DNA of 64,000 bases, from positions 1-64,000 of the forward strand of contig NZ_MASS01000018.1 in NCBI RefSeq assembly GCF_001707885.1. The letters are read 5' to 3'. The notes under the pieces are model-generated. The model saw nothing but the letters and a program-made list of their open reading frames with translations. It was not told the origin of the DNA and did no database searches. The position numbers were made by a program, and so were the translations under genes. Of the stretch, positions 34,419 to 43,112 are shown piece after piece. The DNA comes from Desulfosporosinus cupriresistens (GTDB lineage: Bacteria; Bacillota; Desulfitobacteriia; Desulfitobacteriales; Desulfitobacteriaceae). The stretch's first letter is position 1. Every line of letters begins with the position of its first letter.

Positions 34419-35369
34419 ATGAAAGCACTTCTAATCGGTTCAGGAGCAGTAGGGCTTGCAATAGGCGCTTCCTTAAGTGATGTGGGTTGGGACTTAGAAC
34501 TTGTTGCCAAAGGAAAAACTAAAAACGCTGTGGAGAAGAATGGTATCGTCAGAAAAGGTTTATTTCAGCATATCATAATCCCTGCTGGAAAAGTTAAGAT
34601 CTATGAAAAACTTCAGTCTATAGAAAAAGGTGAATATGACTTCGTCCTTGTCTGCACAAAGACTACAATTTCTGCAGAAATAGCTGAAGAATTAGGGCGC
34701 AATAAACGTATTCTAAAGGCTTCTGGCAAGATTGTTTTATTTCAAAATGGTTTTGGCAATGATGAGGTCTTCCTGAAATACTTCGATAAACAACAGATTT
34801 ACTCCGCACGTGTTATTACAGGGTTTACCCGTCCGGAATTAAACATAAGTGAAGTCACAGTACATGCAGCACCTATTCTGATCGGAAGTTTGTATGGAAA
34901 TAGTCTTGATTGTATCCTTCCTCTTGCCAAAGGAATTAATGATGGAGGAATACCTTGCGAGGTTACTGAAGAAATTGGCAAGGCTCTCTGGGCTAAAATG
35001 CTTTACAACTGTACATTAAATCCAATGGGTGCGATTTTTAATGTCAACTATGGGAAACTAACTGAAACTAGTTATTCGACATACATCATGAATAAAATCA
35101 TTGATGAGATATTTCAAGTTATGATAGCAGCAGGCTATAGTACCTATTGGGAAAGTGCAGAAAGCTACAAAAAGGAATTTTATGAAAAACTAATTCCCTC
35201 GACTTATGACCACAGATCTTCTACGCTTCAAGATATAGAGAAAAAAAATATAACCGAAATAGATAGTCTCACTCATGTAATCATCACATTAGGTAGAGAG
35301 CTAAATATAGCAGTACCCTATAATGATATGATTTATAATATCATCAAGACAAAGGAATGCTTTTATTAA
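34419..35369 (+). CDS. 2-dehydropantoate 2-reductase family protein
   Basis: NADP-dependent ketopantoate reductase-like enzyme (PanE/ApbA family), 316 residues from ATG 34419. It opens with the Rossmann motif LLIGSGAVGLAIGASLSDVG and has the catalytic lysine region EIGKALWAKMLYNCTLNPM. A frame opens at 34371, but the first 16 residues lack family resemblance. Several Firmicutes have more than one such paralogue, and the true substrate may be another 2-oxo acid. Closed by a terminator at 35415. The ribosome site is weak (GAGTGG). Confidence 0.82.
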   Translation: MKALLIGSGAVGLAIGASLSDVGWDLELVAKGKTKNAVEKNGIVRKGLFQHIIIPAGKVKIYEKLQSIEKGEYDFVLVCTKTTISAEIAEELGRNKRILKASGKIVLFQNGFGNDEVFLKYFDKQQIYSARVITGFTRPELNISEVTVHAAPILIGSLYGNSLDCILPLAKGINDGGIPCEVTEEIGKALWAKMLYNCTLNPMGAIFNVNYGKLTETSYSTYIMNKIIDEIFQVMIAAGYSTYWESAESYKKEFYEKLIPSTYDHRSSTLQDIEKKNITEIDSLTHVIITLGRELNIAVPYNDMIYNIIKTKECFY

Positions 35370-35414
35370 AAGACCAAATTATAACTAAATAACCAAATAG
35401 TGCTTAAATAATTT

Positions 35415-35456
35415 AAGGGATTCTCGCCATTCTAAGTGAGAATCCTTTATTATTTT
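35415..35456 (+). terminator. Terminator after the reductase gene
   Basis: AAGGGATTCTC (35415-35425) pairs with GAGAATCCTT (35438-35447), one unpaired base, followed by TATTATTTTT. Confidence 0.7.
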
Positions 35457-35505
35457 TAGCGGGATCTTGGTCGCGAAAAAGTTTGCTGACGAAGTAATTC
35501 GAAGT

Positions 35506-35521
35506 TGGCATGATAATTGCA
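35506..35521 (+). promoter_or_regulatory. Sigma-54 promoter of dpaL
   Basis: TGGCATGATAATTGCA fits the -24/-12 consensus with 10 bases between GG and GC, 120-126 bp before the gene start. No clear palindromic activator site found between 35457 and 35505. Confidence 0.8.
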
Positions 35522-35640
35522 TTGTAAATATAGATATCAGCTATGTAATTTGTTTAGGGTGATATAGGGCTGATAGGCAAAACAACAGATTGTTTTTTTG
35601 ATGTCGTATTGAAAAAACATCATTAAAAAGAGGAGAGATC

Positions 35641-36870
35641 TTGGTTATGAGTGAAAAAATTAAATGGATACAAAACAAGATGCATAAGGAAAATGGAATG
35701 GGTGTTTCAACCGAACTTTTCAGTAAGTCGGAAATAGATAAGGCTATGAATTTTCATCGGACGTTCCCTGATTATCTGCCTACCCCTTTACGCGAACTTA
35801 AAAGACTTGCTAAGAACTTAGGCGTAAGTGGAATCTATGTCAAAGATGAGTCGTTTCGTTTTGGCTTAAATGCCTTCAAGGCTTTGGGTGGTTCCTATGC
35901 GATCGGCCGATACCTGGCCCAAAGACTTAACAAAGATATTAGTGAATTGCCATTTGAGGTACTCACCTCCTCAGAGGTTAAGGAAGAATTAGGGGATATT
36001 ACCTTTGCCACGACTACCGACGGGAATCATGGTCGGGGTATAGCCTGGACCGCTCGGCAGTTGCGCCAAAAATCAGTTGTTTATATGCCTAAGGGGTCTT
36101 CTCAGTATCGGCTTGAGAAAATCAGAGAAGAAGGTGCCGAGGCTGAGATCACGGATTTGAATTATGACGATGCGGTGCGCATGACAGCTGTCGAAGCTGA
36201 GAAGAATGGTTGGGTGGTTGTCCAAGATACCTCTTGGGAAGGGTACGAGGAGATCCCAACTTGGATTATGCAAGGCTATGGAACAATGTCGGCCGAGGCT
36301 TTAGAACAGTTAAATAGCTTTGGTGTCCAGAAACCGACTCATATTTTTATTCAGGCAGGGGTTGGAGCGTTGGCTGGATCTGTGCAAGGTTATTTTGCGT
36401 CCTTGTTTAAAGAAAATTGTCCTAAAACAGTGATCGTGGAAGCCAATCAAGCGGATTGTTTATATAAATCAGCCTTGGCAGGGGATGGTAAACCCCGAGT
36501 AGTTGGCGGAGACATGGCAACTGTTATGGCAGGATTGGCCTGTGGAGAACCTAATCTGATTGGTTGGAATATATTGCGTGATTACAGCGATCTGTTTGTT
36601 TCCTGTCCTGATTGGGTAGCGGCGCGGGGAATGCGTATTTTGGCTAATCCGCTGCTAGGTGATCCAAGAGTGATATCTGGTGAATCTGGCGCGGTGACCG
36701 CAGGATTACTCAGTGCTATTTTGCAAGCTGAAGAGTTTAAAGGGGCTAGGGAAGTGTTAGGATTGGATGAAAACTCACAAATTTTAATCTTTAACACAGA
36801 AGGAAATACAGATCCCTATAAATATCGCAGCATTGTGTGGGATGGAGAATTACCGTCAACTGGTAAGTAA
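35641..36870 (+). CDS. dpaL: 2,3-diaminopropionate ammonia-lyase (YgeX/DpaL)
   Basis: PLP lyase converting 2,3-diaminopropionate to pyruvate and two ammonia, the last carbon step proposed for anaerobic urate degradation. The 409-residue protein has the PLP lysine region RFGLNAFKALGGSYA, the loop TTDGNHGRGIAWTARQL, and the glycine-rich phosphate site VQAGVGALAGSVQGY (reads IQAGVGALAG). Length close to E. coli YgeX (398). TTG 35641 and ATG 35647 are both possible; the ribosome site GAGGAGAG suits either. Own sigma-54 promoter; a structured RNA and a terminator follow. Confidence 0.92.
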   Translation: MVMSEKIKWIQNKMHKENGMGVSTELFSKSEIDKAMNFHRTFPDYLPTPLRELKRLAKNLGVSGIYVKDESFRFGLNAFKALGGSYAIGRYLAQRLNKDISELPFEVLTSSEVKEELGDITFATTTDGNHGRGIAWTARQLRQKSVVYMPKGSSQYRLEKIREEGAEAEITDLNYDDAVRMTAVEAEKNGWVVVQDTSWEGYEEIPTWIMQGYGTMSAEALEQLNSFGVQKPTHIFIQAGVGALAGSVQGYFASLFKENCPKTVIVEANQADCLYKSALAGDGKPRVVGGDMATVMAGLACGEPNLIGWNILRDYSDLFVSCPDWVAARGMRILANPLLGDPRVISGESGAVTAGLLSAILQAEEFKGAREVLGLDENSQILIFNTEGNTDPYKYRSIVWDGELPSTGK

Positions 36871-36891
36871 TTGATAGTTACAGGGACACTT

Positions 36892-36958
36892 GACCATCAC
36901 GGCATCTAGCCATCCATGGCGATGCTCTAACCTCGAACGTCCTGTTCGAGTCGTGGTC
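36892..36958 (+). ncRNA. Candidate three-way-junction RNA
   Basis: Closing helix GAC...CACG (36892-36894, 36898-36901) with CGTGGTC (36952-36958). Hairpin one is GCATC-TA-GCCAT with ATGGC-GATGC (36902-36925). Hairpin two is CTCGAAC/GTTCGAG (36932-36950). An intrinsic terminator follows six bases later. It could be a riboswitch-type leader or a small RNA. It does not match the purine riboswitch core. Confidence 0.4.
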
Positions 36959-36963
36959 GGCGC

Positions 36964-37001
36964 GCACCGGATCTCGTTGGAGATAAGGTGCTTCTTTTTT
37001 C
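36964..37001 (+). terminator. Terminator between dpaL and the second regulator
   Basis: GCACC-GG-ATCTC pairs with GAGAT-AA-GGTGC (36964-36991), followed by TTCTTTTTT. Confidence 0.8.
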
Positions 37002-37102
37002 GTCTAAAAGGAATTTTGCGGCTGTGGTCAATTGGAATAAGCGAGATGCTGAAAAATTGTATATAATATAGTTTAAAAGCAAACTAAAATATGAGGTAAA
37101 GC

Positions 37103-38848
37103 ATGTATCGTCTTAGTGATATTAAGAGCACAGTACAACAAACTGCAGATGCCATTGCTGCAGCTCTAAAGATTGAGGTTGAAATTGCCGATTCCGATCT
37201 TATACGGGTTGCAGGGACGGGAAAATATAAGAGCCAATGCGGTTTTCCGATGGATGATGGTTTTGTTTATCGGCATGTGATGGAGACTGGAGCAGCAGTA
37301 ATTATTGACGATCCTGGATTTAATGATCTCTGTCAGCCTTGTCCAAGCCGGGGGAATTGTCAGGAGTATGCGGAAGTAGCTATTCCAATACGCGTAGAAG
37401 AACATATTATAGGGGCGATTGGCTTAGTAAGCTTCAATGAAAAGCAAACGAAACGTCTAATGGATAACAAGCAATCTTTGCTGCTCTTTCTGGAAAAGAT
37501 GGCCGAACTCCTTGTCGGAAAGGTTATTGAAAATCAGCATAATTATGAACGAGAATTGATGACGAGCCAATTGCTCACGGTGTTAAATCTCTTGCACGAT
37601 GGGATCTTACTGATCAATGACCAGCAGCACGTGACGCATTATAATACCTTAGCTGCTAAATTACTGGATATTGACGAAAACCAAGATCAGGTTTTGTATC
37701 AATTGTTGGATGATAAAAGGCTATGGTTCGCAGTGGAACGGGGGGACCCTTTTTCTGGTCCGATTCGAGGGAAAAGGGTGGCCACCCAACTTTACTGTGA
37801 TGTTGTCCCTATCAAAAATAACGGGGTCATTGAAGGCGCAGTAATCTCGGTAAAAGATATTAAGCAAATTAAGAAACTGGTCAAAGAGGCAACTGTCAGT
37901 GAGATCGAAACCCATTTCTCACAGATCATTGGCGAGTCTCCTAAAATGAACACCTTAAAAGCGTTGGCTTTACACGTGGCTCCGAGCAAGGCAACGCTCC
38001 TGATTCAAGGCGAGAGCGGCACAGGCAAAGAACTGTTAGCGCGGGCTATTCATCAAAGCAGTAAGCGAAAAGGACATGCCTTTATTGCCATAAATTGCGG
38101 AGCCATTCCTGAAAATCTCCTGGAAAGTGAACTGTTTGGCTATGAAGAAGGATCGTTCACGGGTGCCAGACGGGGTGGCAAACTGGGGAAATTTGAGTTA
38201 GCGCACAATGGTACGATTTTTTTAGATGAGATCGGAGACATGCCCCTGCACTTGCAGGTCAAAATCCTCAGAGTCTTACAAGAAAGAAGAGTTGAACGCA
38301 TTGGTGGGACGCGCTCTATTCCTCTGGACGTTCGAATAATCGCAGCAACGCACAGGGACTTAGATGAAATGGTAAAAACGGGAGAGTTTAGAGAAGATCT
38401 CTATTATCGTTTAAGTGTAATTCCTTTAACGATTCCGCCGCTTCGTGAACGTCTTGAGGATGTGCCAATTTTAGTTCAATTTTATTTGGATTATTATGCT
38501 ACAGTAACCGACAGGTCGGTTAGTGGCATCACCCAGGAAACGATAGATATCCTAGCTAACTATTCGTGGCCAGGTAATGTCCGCGAATTGGGTAATGTGA
38601 TTGAATATTGCGTCACAATGGTGGCTGGAGGAAACATTACCTCCGACACTTTACCCCAACGGTTTAAAACTCTACTCAAACCCGAGTCTCAAAACTCATC
38701 CCTTAATTTAAAGAAGTTAGAGCGGGAAGCGATTCTGAAGGCCTTAAGTCTGGTTGATAGTGAGGGGCATAAGGACGATGCGGCAAAATTACTGGGAATT
38801 AGCAGAGCAACCCTCTATCGGAAGATTAAGGAGTATCAAATTGGCTGA
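37103..38848 (+). CDS. Sigma-54-dependent activator of the purine cluster (second copy)
   Basis: A 581-residue paralogue of the activator at 15440. The same N-terminal sensor (VEIADSDLIRVAGTGKY against IEIADHNLMRIAGTGKY) with the cysteine cluster CQPCPSRGNC, a PAS-like domain (about 150-250), AAA+ with GESGTGKE, GSFTGA (the usual GAFTGA has Ser here) and IFLDEIGDM, and a Fis-type helix-turn-helix (DDAAKLLGISRATLYRKIKEY). Ribosome site GAGGTAAAGC before ATG. Downstream lie two TCTCA-N3-TGAGA palindromes and a -24/-12 promoter, so it probably drives the ygeY-ygeW operon. Ligand unknown. Confidence 0.9.
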   Translation: MYRLSDIKSTVQQTADAIAAALKIEVEIADSDLIRVAGTGKYKSQCGFPMDDGFVYRHVMETGAAVIIDDPGFNDLCQPCPSRGNCQEYAEVAIPIRVEEHIIGAIGLVSFNEKQTKRLMDNKQSLLLFLEKMAELLVGKVIENQHNYERELMTSQLLTVLNLLHDGILLINDQQHVTHYNTLAAKLLDIDENQDQVLYQLLDDKRLWFAVERGDPFSGPIRGKRVATQLYCDVVPIKNNGVIEGAVISVKDIKQIKKLVKEATVSEIETHFSQIIGESPKMNTLKALALHVAPSKATLLIQGESGTGKELLARAIHQSSKRKGHAFIAINCGAIPENLLESELFGYEEGSFTGARRGGKLGKFELAHNGTIFLDEIGDMPLHLQVKILRVLQERRVERIGGTRSIPLDVRIIAATHRDLDEMVKTGEFREDLYYRLSVIPLTIPPLRERLEDVPILVQFYLDYYATVTDRSVSGITQETIDILANYSWPGNVRELGNVIEYCVTMVAGGNITSDTLPQRFKTLLKPESQNSSLNLKKLEREAILKALSLVDSEGHKDDAAKLLGISRATLYRKIKEYQIG

Positions 38849-38874
38849 AACGATGTATCAAAACTGGATTCTTG

Positions 38875-38969
38875 TCTCAAAATGAGACTGAATGCAAAGT
38901 GAGTCGAATCGGTGCCGTTCTAGAGAGATGATTTGTCTAGTTTCGTTAAATTACTATCTCAATTTGAGA
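38875..38969 (+). promoter_or_regulatory. Two palindromic activator sites, TCTCA-N3-TGAGA
   Basis: TCTCA-AAA-TGAGA at 38875-38887 and TCTCA-ATT-TGAGA at 38957-38969, each followed by CTGA. Centres are 82 bp apart and 91-173 bp upstream of the -24 element at 39054. They differ from the sites downstream of the first regulator, matching the differing recognition helices. Confidence 0.65.
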
Positions 38970-39053
38970 CTGAGGAAAAGAATAGAGGATGGATTTACGG
39001 GAGATCGGCAACTTAAATGAGCCTCCAGAACGACTTTTTGTTACTTAGGCAAT

Positions 39054-39069
39054 TGGCATAGTTATTGCA
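39054..39069 (+). promoter_or_regulatory. Sigma-54 promoter of ygeY
   Basis: TGGCATAGTTATTGCA, correct -24/-12 spacing, 86 bp before the gene start. Confidence 0.8.
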
Positions 39070-39154
39070 TTAAATAGAACCAGAAAGATCAAACTAAAGC
39101 ATGGTTTAAGCTACATCATCGATCGACCAAGAGGAGCGAAAGGGGAATATTATT

Positions 39155-40402
39155 TTGGATACTAATTTTGCAAAAGTTCTTGACCTGGCCAAAAAATATG
39201 AGCCAGAAATAAGTCGGTTTTTACGGGACCTTATCGCCATTCCTGGCGAAAGCTGCGATGAAAAGAAAGTCGTCCTGCGTATCAAAGAAGAGATGGAAAA
39301 AGTAGGATTCGACAAAGTGGATATTGACCCAATGGGCAACGTCTTAGGTTATATTGGTCACGGCAAACATTTGATCGCGATGGATGCGCACATTGACACG
39401 GTTGGCGTCGGCGACCCAAGCCTTTGGAAGTATGATCCTTATCTGGGGTATGAAGATGAAGAAATCATTATTGGGCGCGGTACCTCTGACCAGACTGGCG
39501 GAATGGCTTCCATGGTTTACGCTGGAAAGATCATCAAGGATCTCGGTTTAGAAGATGACTATACTCTGGTTGTCGTTGGTTCTGTACAGGAAGAAGATTG
39601 TGATGGCTTATGCTGGCAGTACATTATTAATGAAGACAAAGTTGTACCAGAGTTCGTAGTAATTACCGAACCGACCGATGGGAAGATTTATCGAGGACAC
39701 CGCGGTCGGATGGAAATTAAGGTTATGACCAAGGGAGTTAGTTGTCACGGCTCGGCGCCGGAGCGCGGTGACAATGCGATCTACAAAATGGCCCCGATTA
39801 TCTCAGAACTTCGTGCTCTCCATGAAAATCTCTTGGATCACCCGTTTCTTGGTAAAGGGAGCTTGACAGTTTCTGAAATCTTCCACACCTCTCCATCCCG
39901 TTGTGCGGTTGCTGACAGTTGTTGGATTTCCGTTGATCGTCGTCTAACTGCGGGCGAATCCTGGGAATATGCTGTTCAGCAGATTAAAAACCTTCCTTCG
40001 GTAAAATCTTCAGGTGCAGAAGTTACGATGTATATGTATGAACGACCTTCTTATACTAATTTAGTTTATCCGACAGAATGCTATTTCCCAACTTGGCTCA
40101 TCGAGGAGGGGCATCCAGTAAGTTCTACCTTGGAAGATGCGTATAAAGGTTTATTCGGTAAAGATCCAGTGGTTGATAAATGGACGTTCTCCACAAACGG
40201 CGTTTCGATCATGGGACGTTATGGAATCCCTTGCATTGGTTTTGGTCCTGGTCATGAAGATCAAGCCCACGCTCCGAATGAACGGACTTGGAAAAAGGAA
40301 CTGGTCGATTGCGCGGCAATGTATGCGATGATACCGAGTATTTTTGTTCAAAAGTATGCTGAGTTGATGCCTAAGGCAACTGAGAATTTGGTGAAGTTGT
40401 AG
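39155..40402 (+). CDS. ygeY: YgeY, M20-family hydrolase
   Basis: Zinc-dependent M20 amidohydrolase/peptidase of the urate-degradation gene set; 415 residues (E. coli YgeY 403). Metal-site motifs are [12 protein letters not shown] (first His and Asp), [14 protein letters not shown] (bridging Asp), and [11 protein letters not shown] (catalytic Glu pair). The last metal ligand His is in [18 protein letters not shown] start at 39155 after AAAGGGGAATATTATT. Probably removes a ureido or carbamoyl-type group from a ring-opened intermediate ahead of DpaL. Confidence 0.9.
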   Translation: MDTNFAKVLDLAKKYEPEISRFLRDLIAIPGESCDEKKVVLRIKEEMEKVGFDKVDIDPMGNVLGYIGHGKHLIAMDAHIDTVGVGDPSLWKYDPYLGYEDEEIIIGRGTSDQTGGMASMVYAGKIIKDLGLEDDYTLVVVGSVQEEDCDGLCWQYIINEDKVVPEFVVITEPTDGKIYRGHRGRMEIKVMTKGVSCHGSAPERGDNAIYKMAPIISELRALHENLLDHPFLGKGSLTVSEIFHTSPSRCAVADSCWISVDRRLTAGESWEYAVQQIKNLPSVKSSGAEVTMYMYERPSYTNLVYPTECYFPTWLIEEGHPVSSTLEDAYKGLFGKDPVVDKWTFSTNGVSIMGRYGIPCIGFGPGHEDQAHAPNERTWKKELVDCAAMYAMIPSIFVQKYAELMPKATENLVKL

Positions 40403-40412
40403 GTTGGAGCAA

Positions 40413-40705
40413 GGCGTCATTACTCCGGTCGCACACGTTTCGTCGCTACTCCGGTTAACGCTGAAGCTAAAACGTCAAAACCCTTGTGCTTTCTGCATGT
40501 TAACCGTTGACAGTTTCTTCACGCTTCAGCATTAACCTTCGCTTACGCGACTCCACTAATGTGCTCGCTCCGTAATGACGCCTCAGCTTCGAGGGCGCGG
40601 GGAGGCGCTGGGTGACTACGGGGGCTTTGTCGCGATTTCGGCGTAACCTTTGGTTACGCTACTGCGCTCCGGCACGTTGGGTTTGTCGTCAACCTTTAGT
40701 TGACG
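40413..40705. repeat. Hairpin-rich intergenic repeat mosaic
   Basis: GGCGTCATTAC (40413-40423) pairs with GTAATGACGCC at 40572-40582, closing a long imperfect hairpin of about 170 nt whose arms share further blocks such as GCTGAAGC/GCTTCAGC. Two small perfect hairpins follow: GCGTAACC-TTT-GGTTACGC (40641-40659) and CGTCAAC/GTTGACG (40687-40705). No coding frame. It separates ygeY from ygeW and may process or attenuate the operon RNA, or be a non-autonomous repeat. Confidence 0.6.
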
Positions 40706-40780
40706 CGATGAAGGTTAGTATCGATAATTAGAGGTTTAATTAGGTTCCTTAAAATAAACAATATATAGGGGGAAAAACAA

Positions 40781-41785
40781 ATGCAAACCGTTTTTAGAGG
40801 AAGACATTTCATTAACTTAGAGGACTTTACGAAAGAAGAAGTCGACACGATGATCGAGGTTTCCTTGGAGCTTAAGAAGAAGTTTGCGATGGGTGAAGAT
40901 ACTCCTTATCTGCATAACAAAACGGGCTTTTTAATGTTCTTTGAGCAATCGACTCGGACCAGAAACTCGATGGAAGCTGGTATGGCTCAACTAGGTGGTC
41001 ACGCAGGATTCTTGGATTCTAGCAGCATGCAGGTTGCTCATGGTGAGACGGCGAAGGATACAGCGATTATTCTTTCACGGTTTGGTCATATGATTGCTTG
41101 CCGTTATTGCAACTGGGGTCGTGGGAATGCTTATTTGAATGAAATGGCTAAATGGTCTGCAGTTCCAATTATGAACTTGCAATGTGATCTTTATCATCCT
41201 TTCCAGGCTTTAGCCGATTTGATGACGATTAAAGAGAAAGTCATCGATTTGAGACGGAAGAAAATTTCAATTATCTGGGCTTATGCCGAGAGCCATAAAA
41301 AACCGATTTCCGTACCTGTTTCCCAAGTTCTACTCTTCCCTCGTTATGGCATGGATGTTTGGTTGGCTTATCCAAAAGGTTGGGAGCTTCCTGAGTGGGT
41401 TATTACTCAAGCCAGAGAAAATGCTGAGAAGTATGGCGGTACTCTAACAATCACGCATGATGAAGCTGAAGCATATAAAGATGCGGATATCGTTATTCCG
41501 AAGAGCTGGGGCAACTGGGTCACTGACCAAACAGGGGCTACAGAAACTGGTGCCAGTAAAGTTATTGATGATGCTTTAATTGCTAATAAGAGCTGGAAGT
41601 GTACGGAAGCTAAAATGGCTACAGCCAGCAAAGATGTTATGTATATGCATGCTTTGCCTGCTGACCGCAACAACGAAGTTGAAGATGCTGTTATTGATGG
41701 ACCGCAGTCTATTGTTTATGATGCTGCAGAAAACCGCTTGCATACAGCTAAGGCTGTTATGACCTTGTTGGTAGGTGGAAAATAA
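40781..41785 (+). CDS. ygeW: YgeW carbamoyltransferase
   Basis: Member of the aspartate/ornithine carbamoyltransferase superfamily; 334 residues (E. coli YgeW is about 396). Carbamoyl phosphate site FFEQSTRTRNSME, the second domain motif CDLYHPFQALADL, and MHALPADRNNEVEDAVIDG (an HALP variant of HCLP). In purine catabolism homologues are thought to run phosphorolytically, releasing carbamoyl phosphate from a ureido compound, which the next gene's kinase turns into ATP. It follows GGGGGAAAAACAA and abuts the kinase gene with no gap. Confidence 0.9.
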   Translation: MQTVFRGRHFINLEDFTKEEVDTMIEVSLELKKKFAMGEDTPYLHNKTGFLMFFEQSTRTRNSMEAGMAQLGGHAGFLDSSSMQVAHGETAKDTAIILSRFGHMIACRYCNWGRGNAYLNEMAKWSAVPIMNLQCDLYHPFQALADLMTIKEKVIDLRRKKISIIWAYAESHKKPISVPVSQVLLFPRYGMDVWLAYPKGWELPEWVITQARENAEKYGGTLTITHDEAEAYKDADIVIPKSWGNWVTDQTGATETGASKVIDDALIANKSWKCTEAKMATASKDVMYMHALPADRNNEVEDAVIDGPQSIVYDAAENRLHTAKAVMTLLVGGK

Positions 41786-42736
41786 TTGAATGCATTAGCT
41801 GTAGTGGCCATAGGTGGAAATTCTCTGATTCGTGATAAGGCACATGAATCGGTTGAGGATCAATATCTGGCTGTTGTGGAAACAGCTAAGCATATTGTCG
41901 GAATGATTGAGCAAGGTTACGAAGTGATTATTACTCATGGCAATGGACCACAAGTTGGTTTTATCTTGAGAAGGTCAGAAATTGCTAAAGATGTTGCAGC
42001 TATGCATCAGGTGCCGTTAGTTAGTTGTGGCGCAGATACGCAAGGGGCGATCGGCTACCAAATTCAACAAGCCATGGATAATGAATTTAAGAAAAGGGGT
42101 CTTAACAAATCGGCTGTGACGATTGTGACTCAAGTACTTGTTGACGAGAAGGACCCTGCTTTCCAGAAACCGGGTAAGCCGATTGGCTCGTTCTATTCCA
42201 AGGAGCAGGCCGAGATCATTCAACAGGCAAACCCGACTTGGGTTATGGTTGAAGATGCTGGCAGAGGGTATCGGCGGGTAGTCGCATCTCCCCGGCCGCA
42301 AGAAATTGTGGAAAAAGACGTCATTAGTAAACTAGCGCATGAAGGGTATTGTGTTGTTAGTGTTGGTGGCGGGGGGATCCCTGTCTTCAAACGGGAGGAT
42401 GGATTGCTACAGGGCGTGGATGCTGTGATCGATAAAGATTTTGCTTCGAGTCTTTTGGCTTCCCAAATCAAAGCCGACTTGTTAATTATCTCAACGGGCG
42501 TGCCCACGGTGTATTTGAATTATGGCAAACCCGATGAAAAGGCTTTAGATAAAGTATCGTTAGCAGAACTAAAGCAATATGTGACGGAGAATCACTTTGC
42601 ACCGGGAAGTATGCTGCCTAAGGTTCAAGCTGTCATTGACTTTTTGGAAAATGGCGGGAAAAAAGCGATCATTACAAATCCTGAATCATTGGAAGAAGCC
42701 ATTGCCGAAAAGGCCGGAACTCATGTCTATGCGTGA
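41786..42736 (+). CDS. arcC: Carbamate kinase
   Basis: Transfers phosphate from carbamoyl phosphate to ADP, giving ATP, ammonia and CO2; the energy-yielding step of this pathway. The 316 residues contain AIGGNSLIRD at the N-terminus, THGNGPQVGF, VEDAGRGYRRVVASP and SVGGGGIPV, all typical of ArcC/YqeA. TTG start directly after the YgeW stop, using ribosome site GGTGG inside ygeW. Equivalent to yqeA of E. coli. Confidence 0.93.
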   Translation: MNALAVVAIGGNSLIRDKAHESVEDQYLAVVETAKHIVGMIEQGYEVIITHGNGPQVGFILRRSEIAKDVAAMHQVPLVSCGADTQGAIGYQIQQAMDNEFKKRGLNKSAVTIVTQVLVDEKDPAFQKPGKPIGSFYSKEQAEIIQQANPTWVMVEDAGRGYRRVVASPRPQEIVEKDVISKLAHEGYCVVSVGGGGIPVFKREDGLLQGVDAVIDKDFASSLLASQIKADLLIISTGVPTVYLNYGKPDEKALDKVSLAELKQYVTENHFAPGSMLPKVQAVIDFLENGGKKAIITNPESLEEAIAEKAGTHVYA

Positions 42737-43100
42737 GCGAAGTTCGAGGCGCGAGATGCGAGGTTCGAATTTCTAATTAGAAGACTAGAGATCGTACTTC
42801 GTCTGGGTTCTTAGAATAGTTTAAACAAAACTTGAGTAGGAGATTAAGTCTCCCTCTCAAGTAAGCTTCCTGTAGGCTACGTGCATAGGGATAGTCTGAG
42901 GATTGCAGAATAAAGATGAGCGCAGAGACATTCCCTCGTGGAAGGCGATCTGCGTCAAGTCTTAATCAGCTATGCTGTGAGGTGGGTCTCCAGTTTTTTA
43001 GTATAAGTCTCAAAGTTGAATTTGATTGTTTAAGGTTCCGCAGAGCGAGGTTTGGAATTCTAAGTTCGATGTTCGCGCATCATGCATCGCACTTCGCAAA
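42737..43100. other. Gap with degenerate TTCGAGG-type repeats at both ends
   Basis: No gene. GCGAAGTTCGAGGC... at 42737-42770 and, inverted, ...GCATCGCACTTCGC at 43084-43097 begin with the same GCGAAGT word in opposite directions, giving a loose inverted-repeat frame round about 360 bases. The interior has no coding frame. It might be a decayed short mobile element. Confidence 0.35.
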
Positions 43101-43112
43101 GGAGAAGTGAAC

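Noticed and set aside
36924-36970. A tRNA-like T arm (GTTCGAGTC)
   Set aside because: No acceptor stem, D arm or anticodon arm of correct size can be drawn; the TTCGAG word belongs to a simple hairpin.
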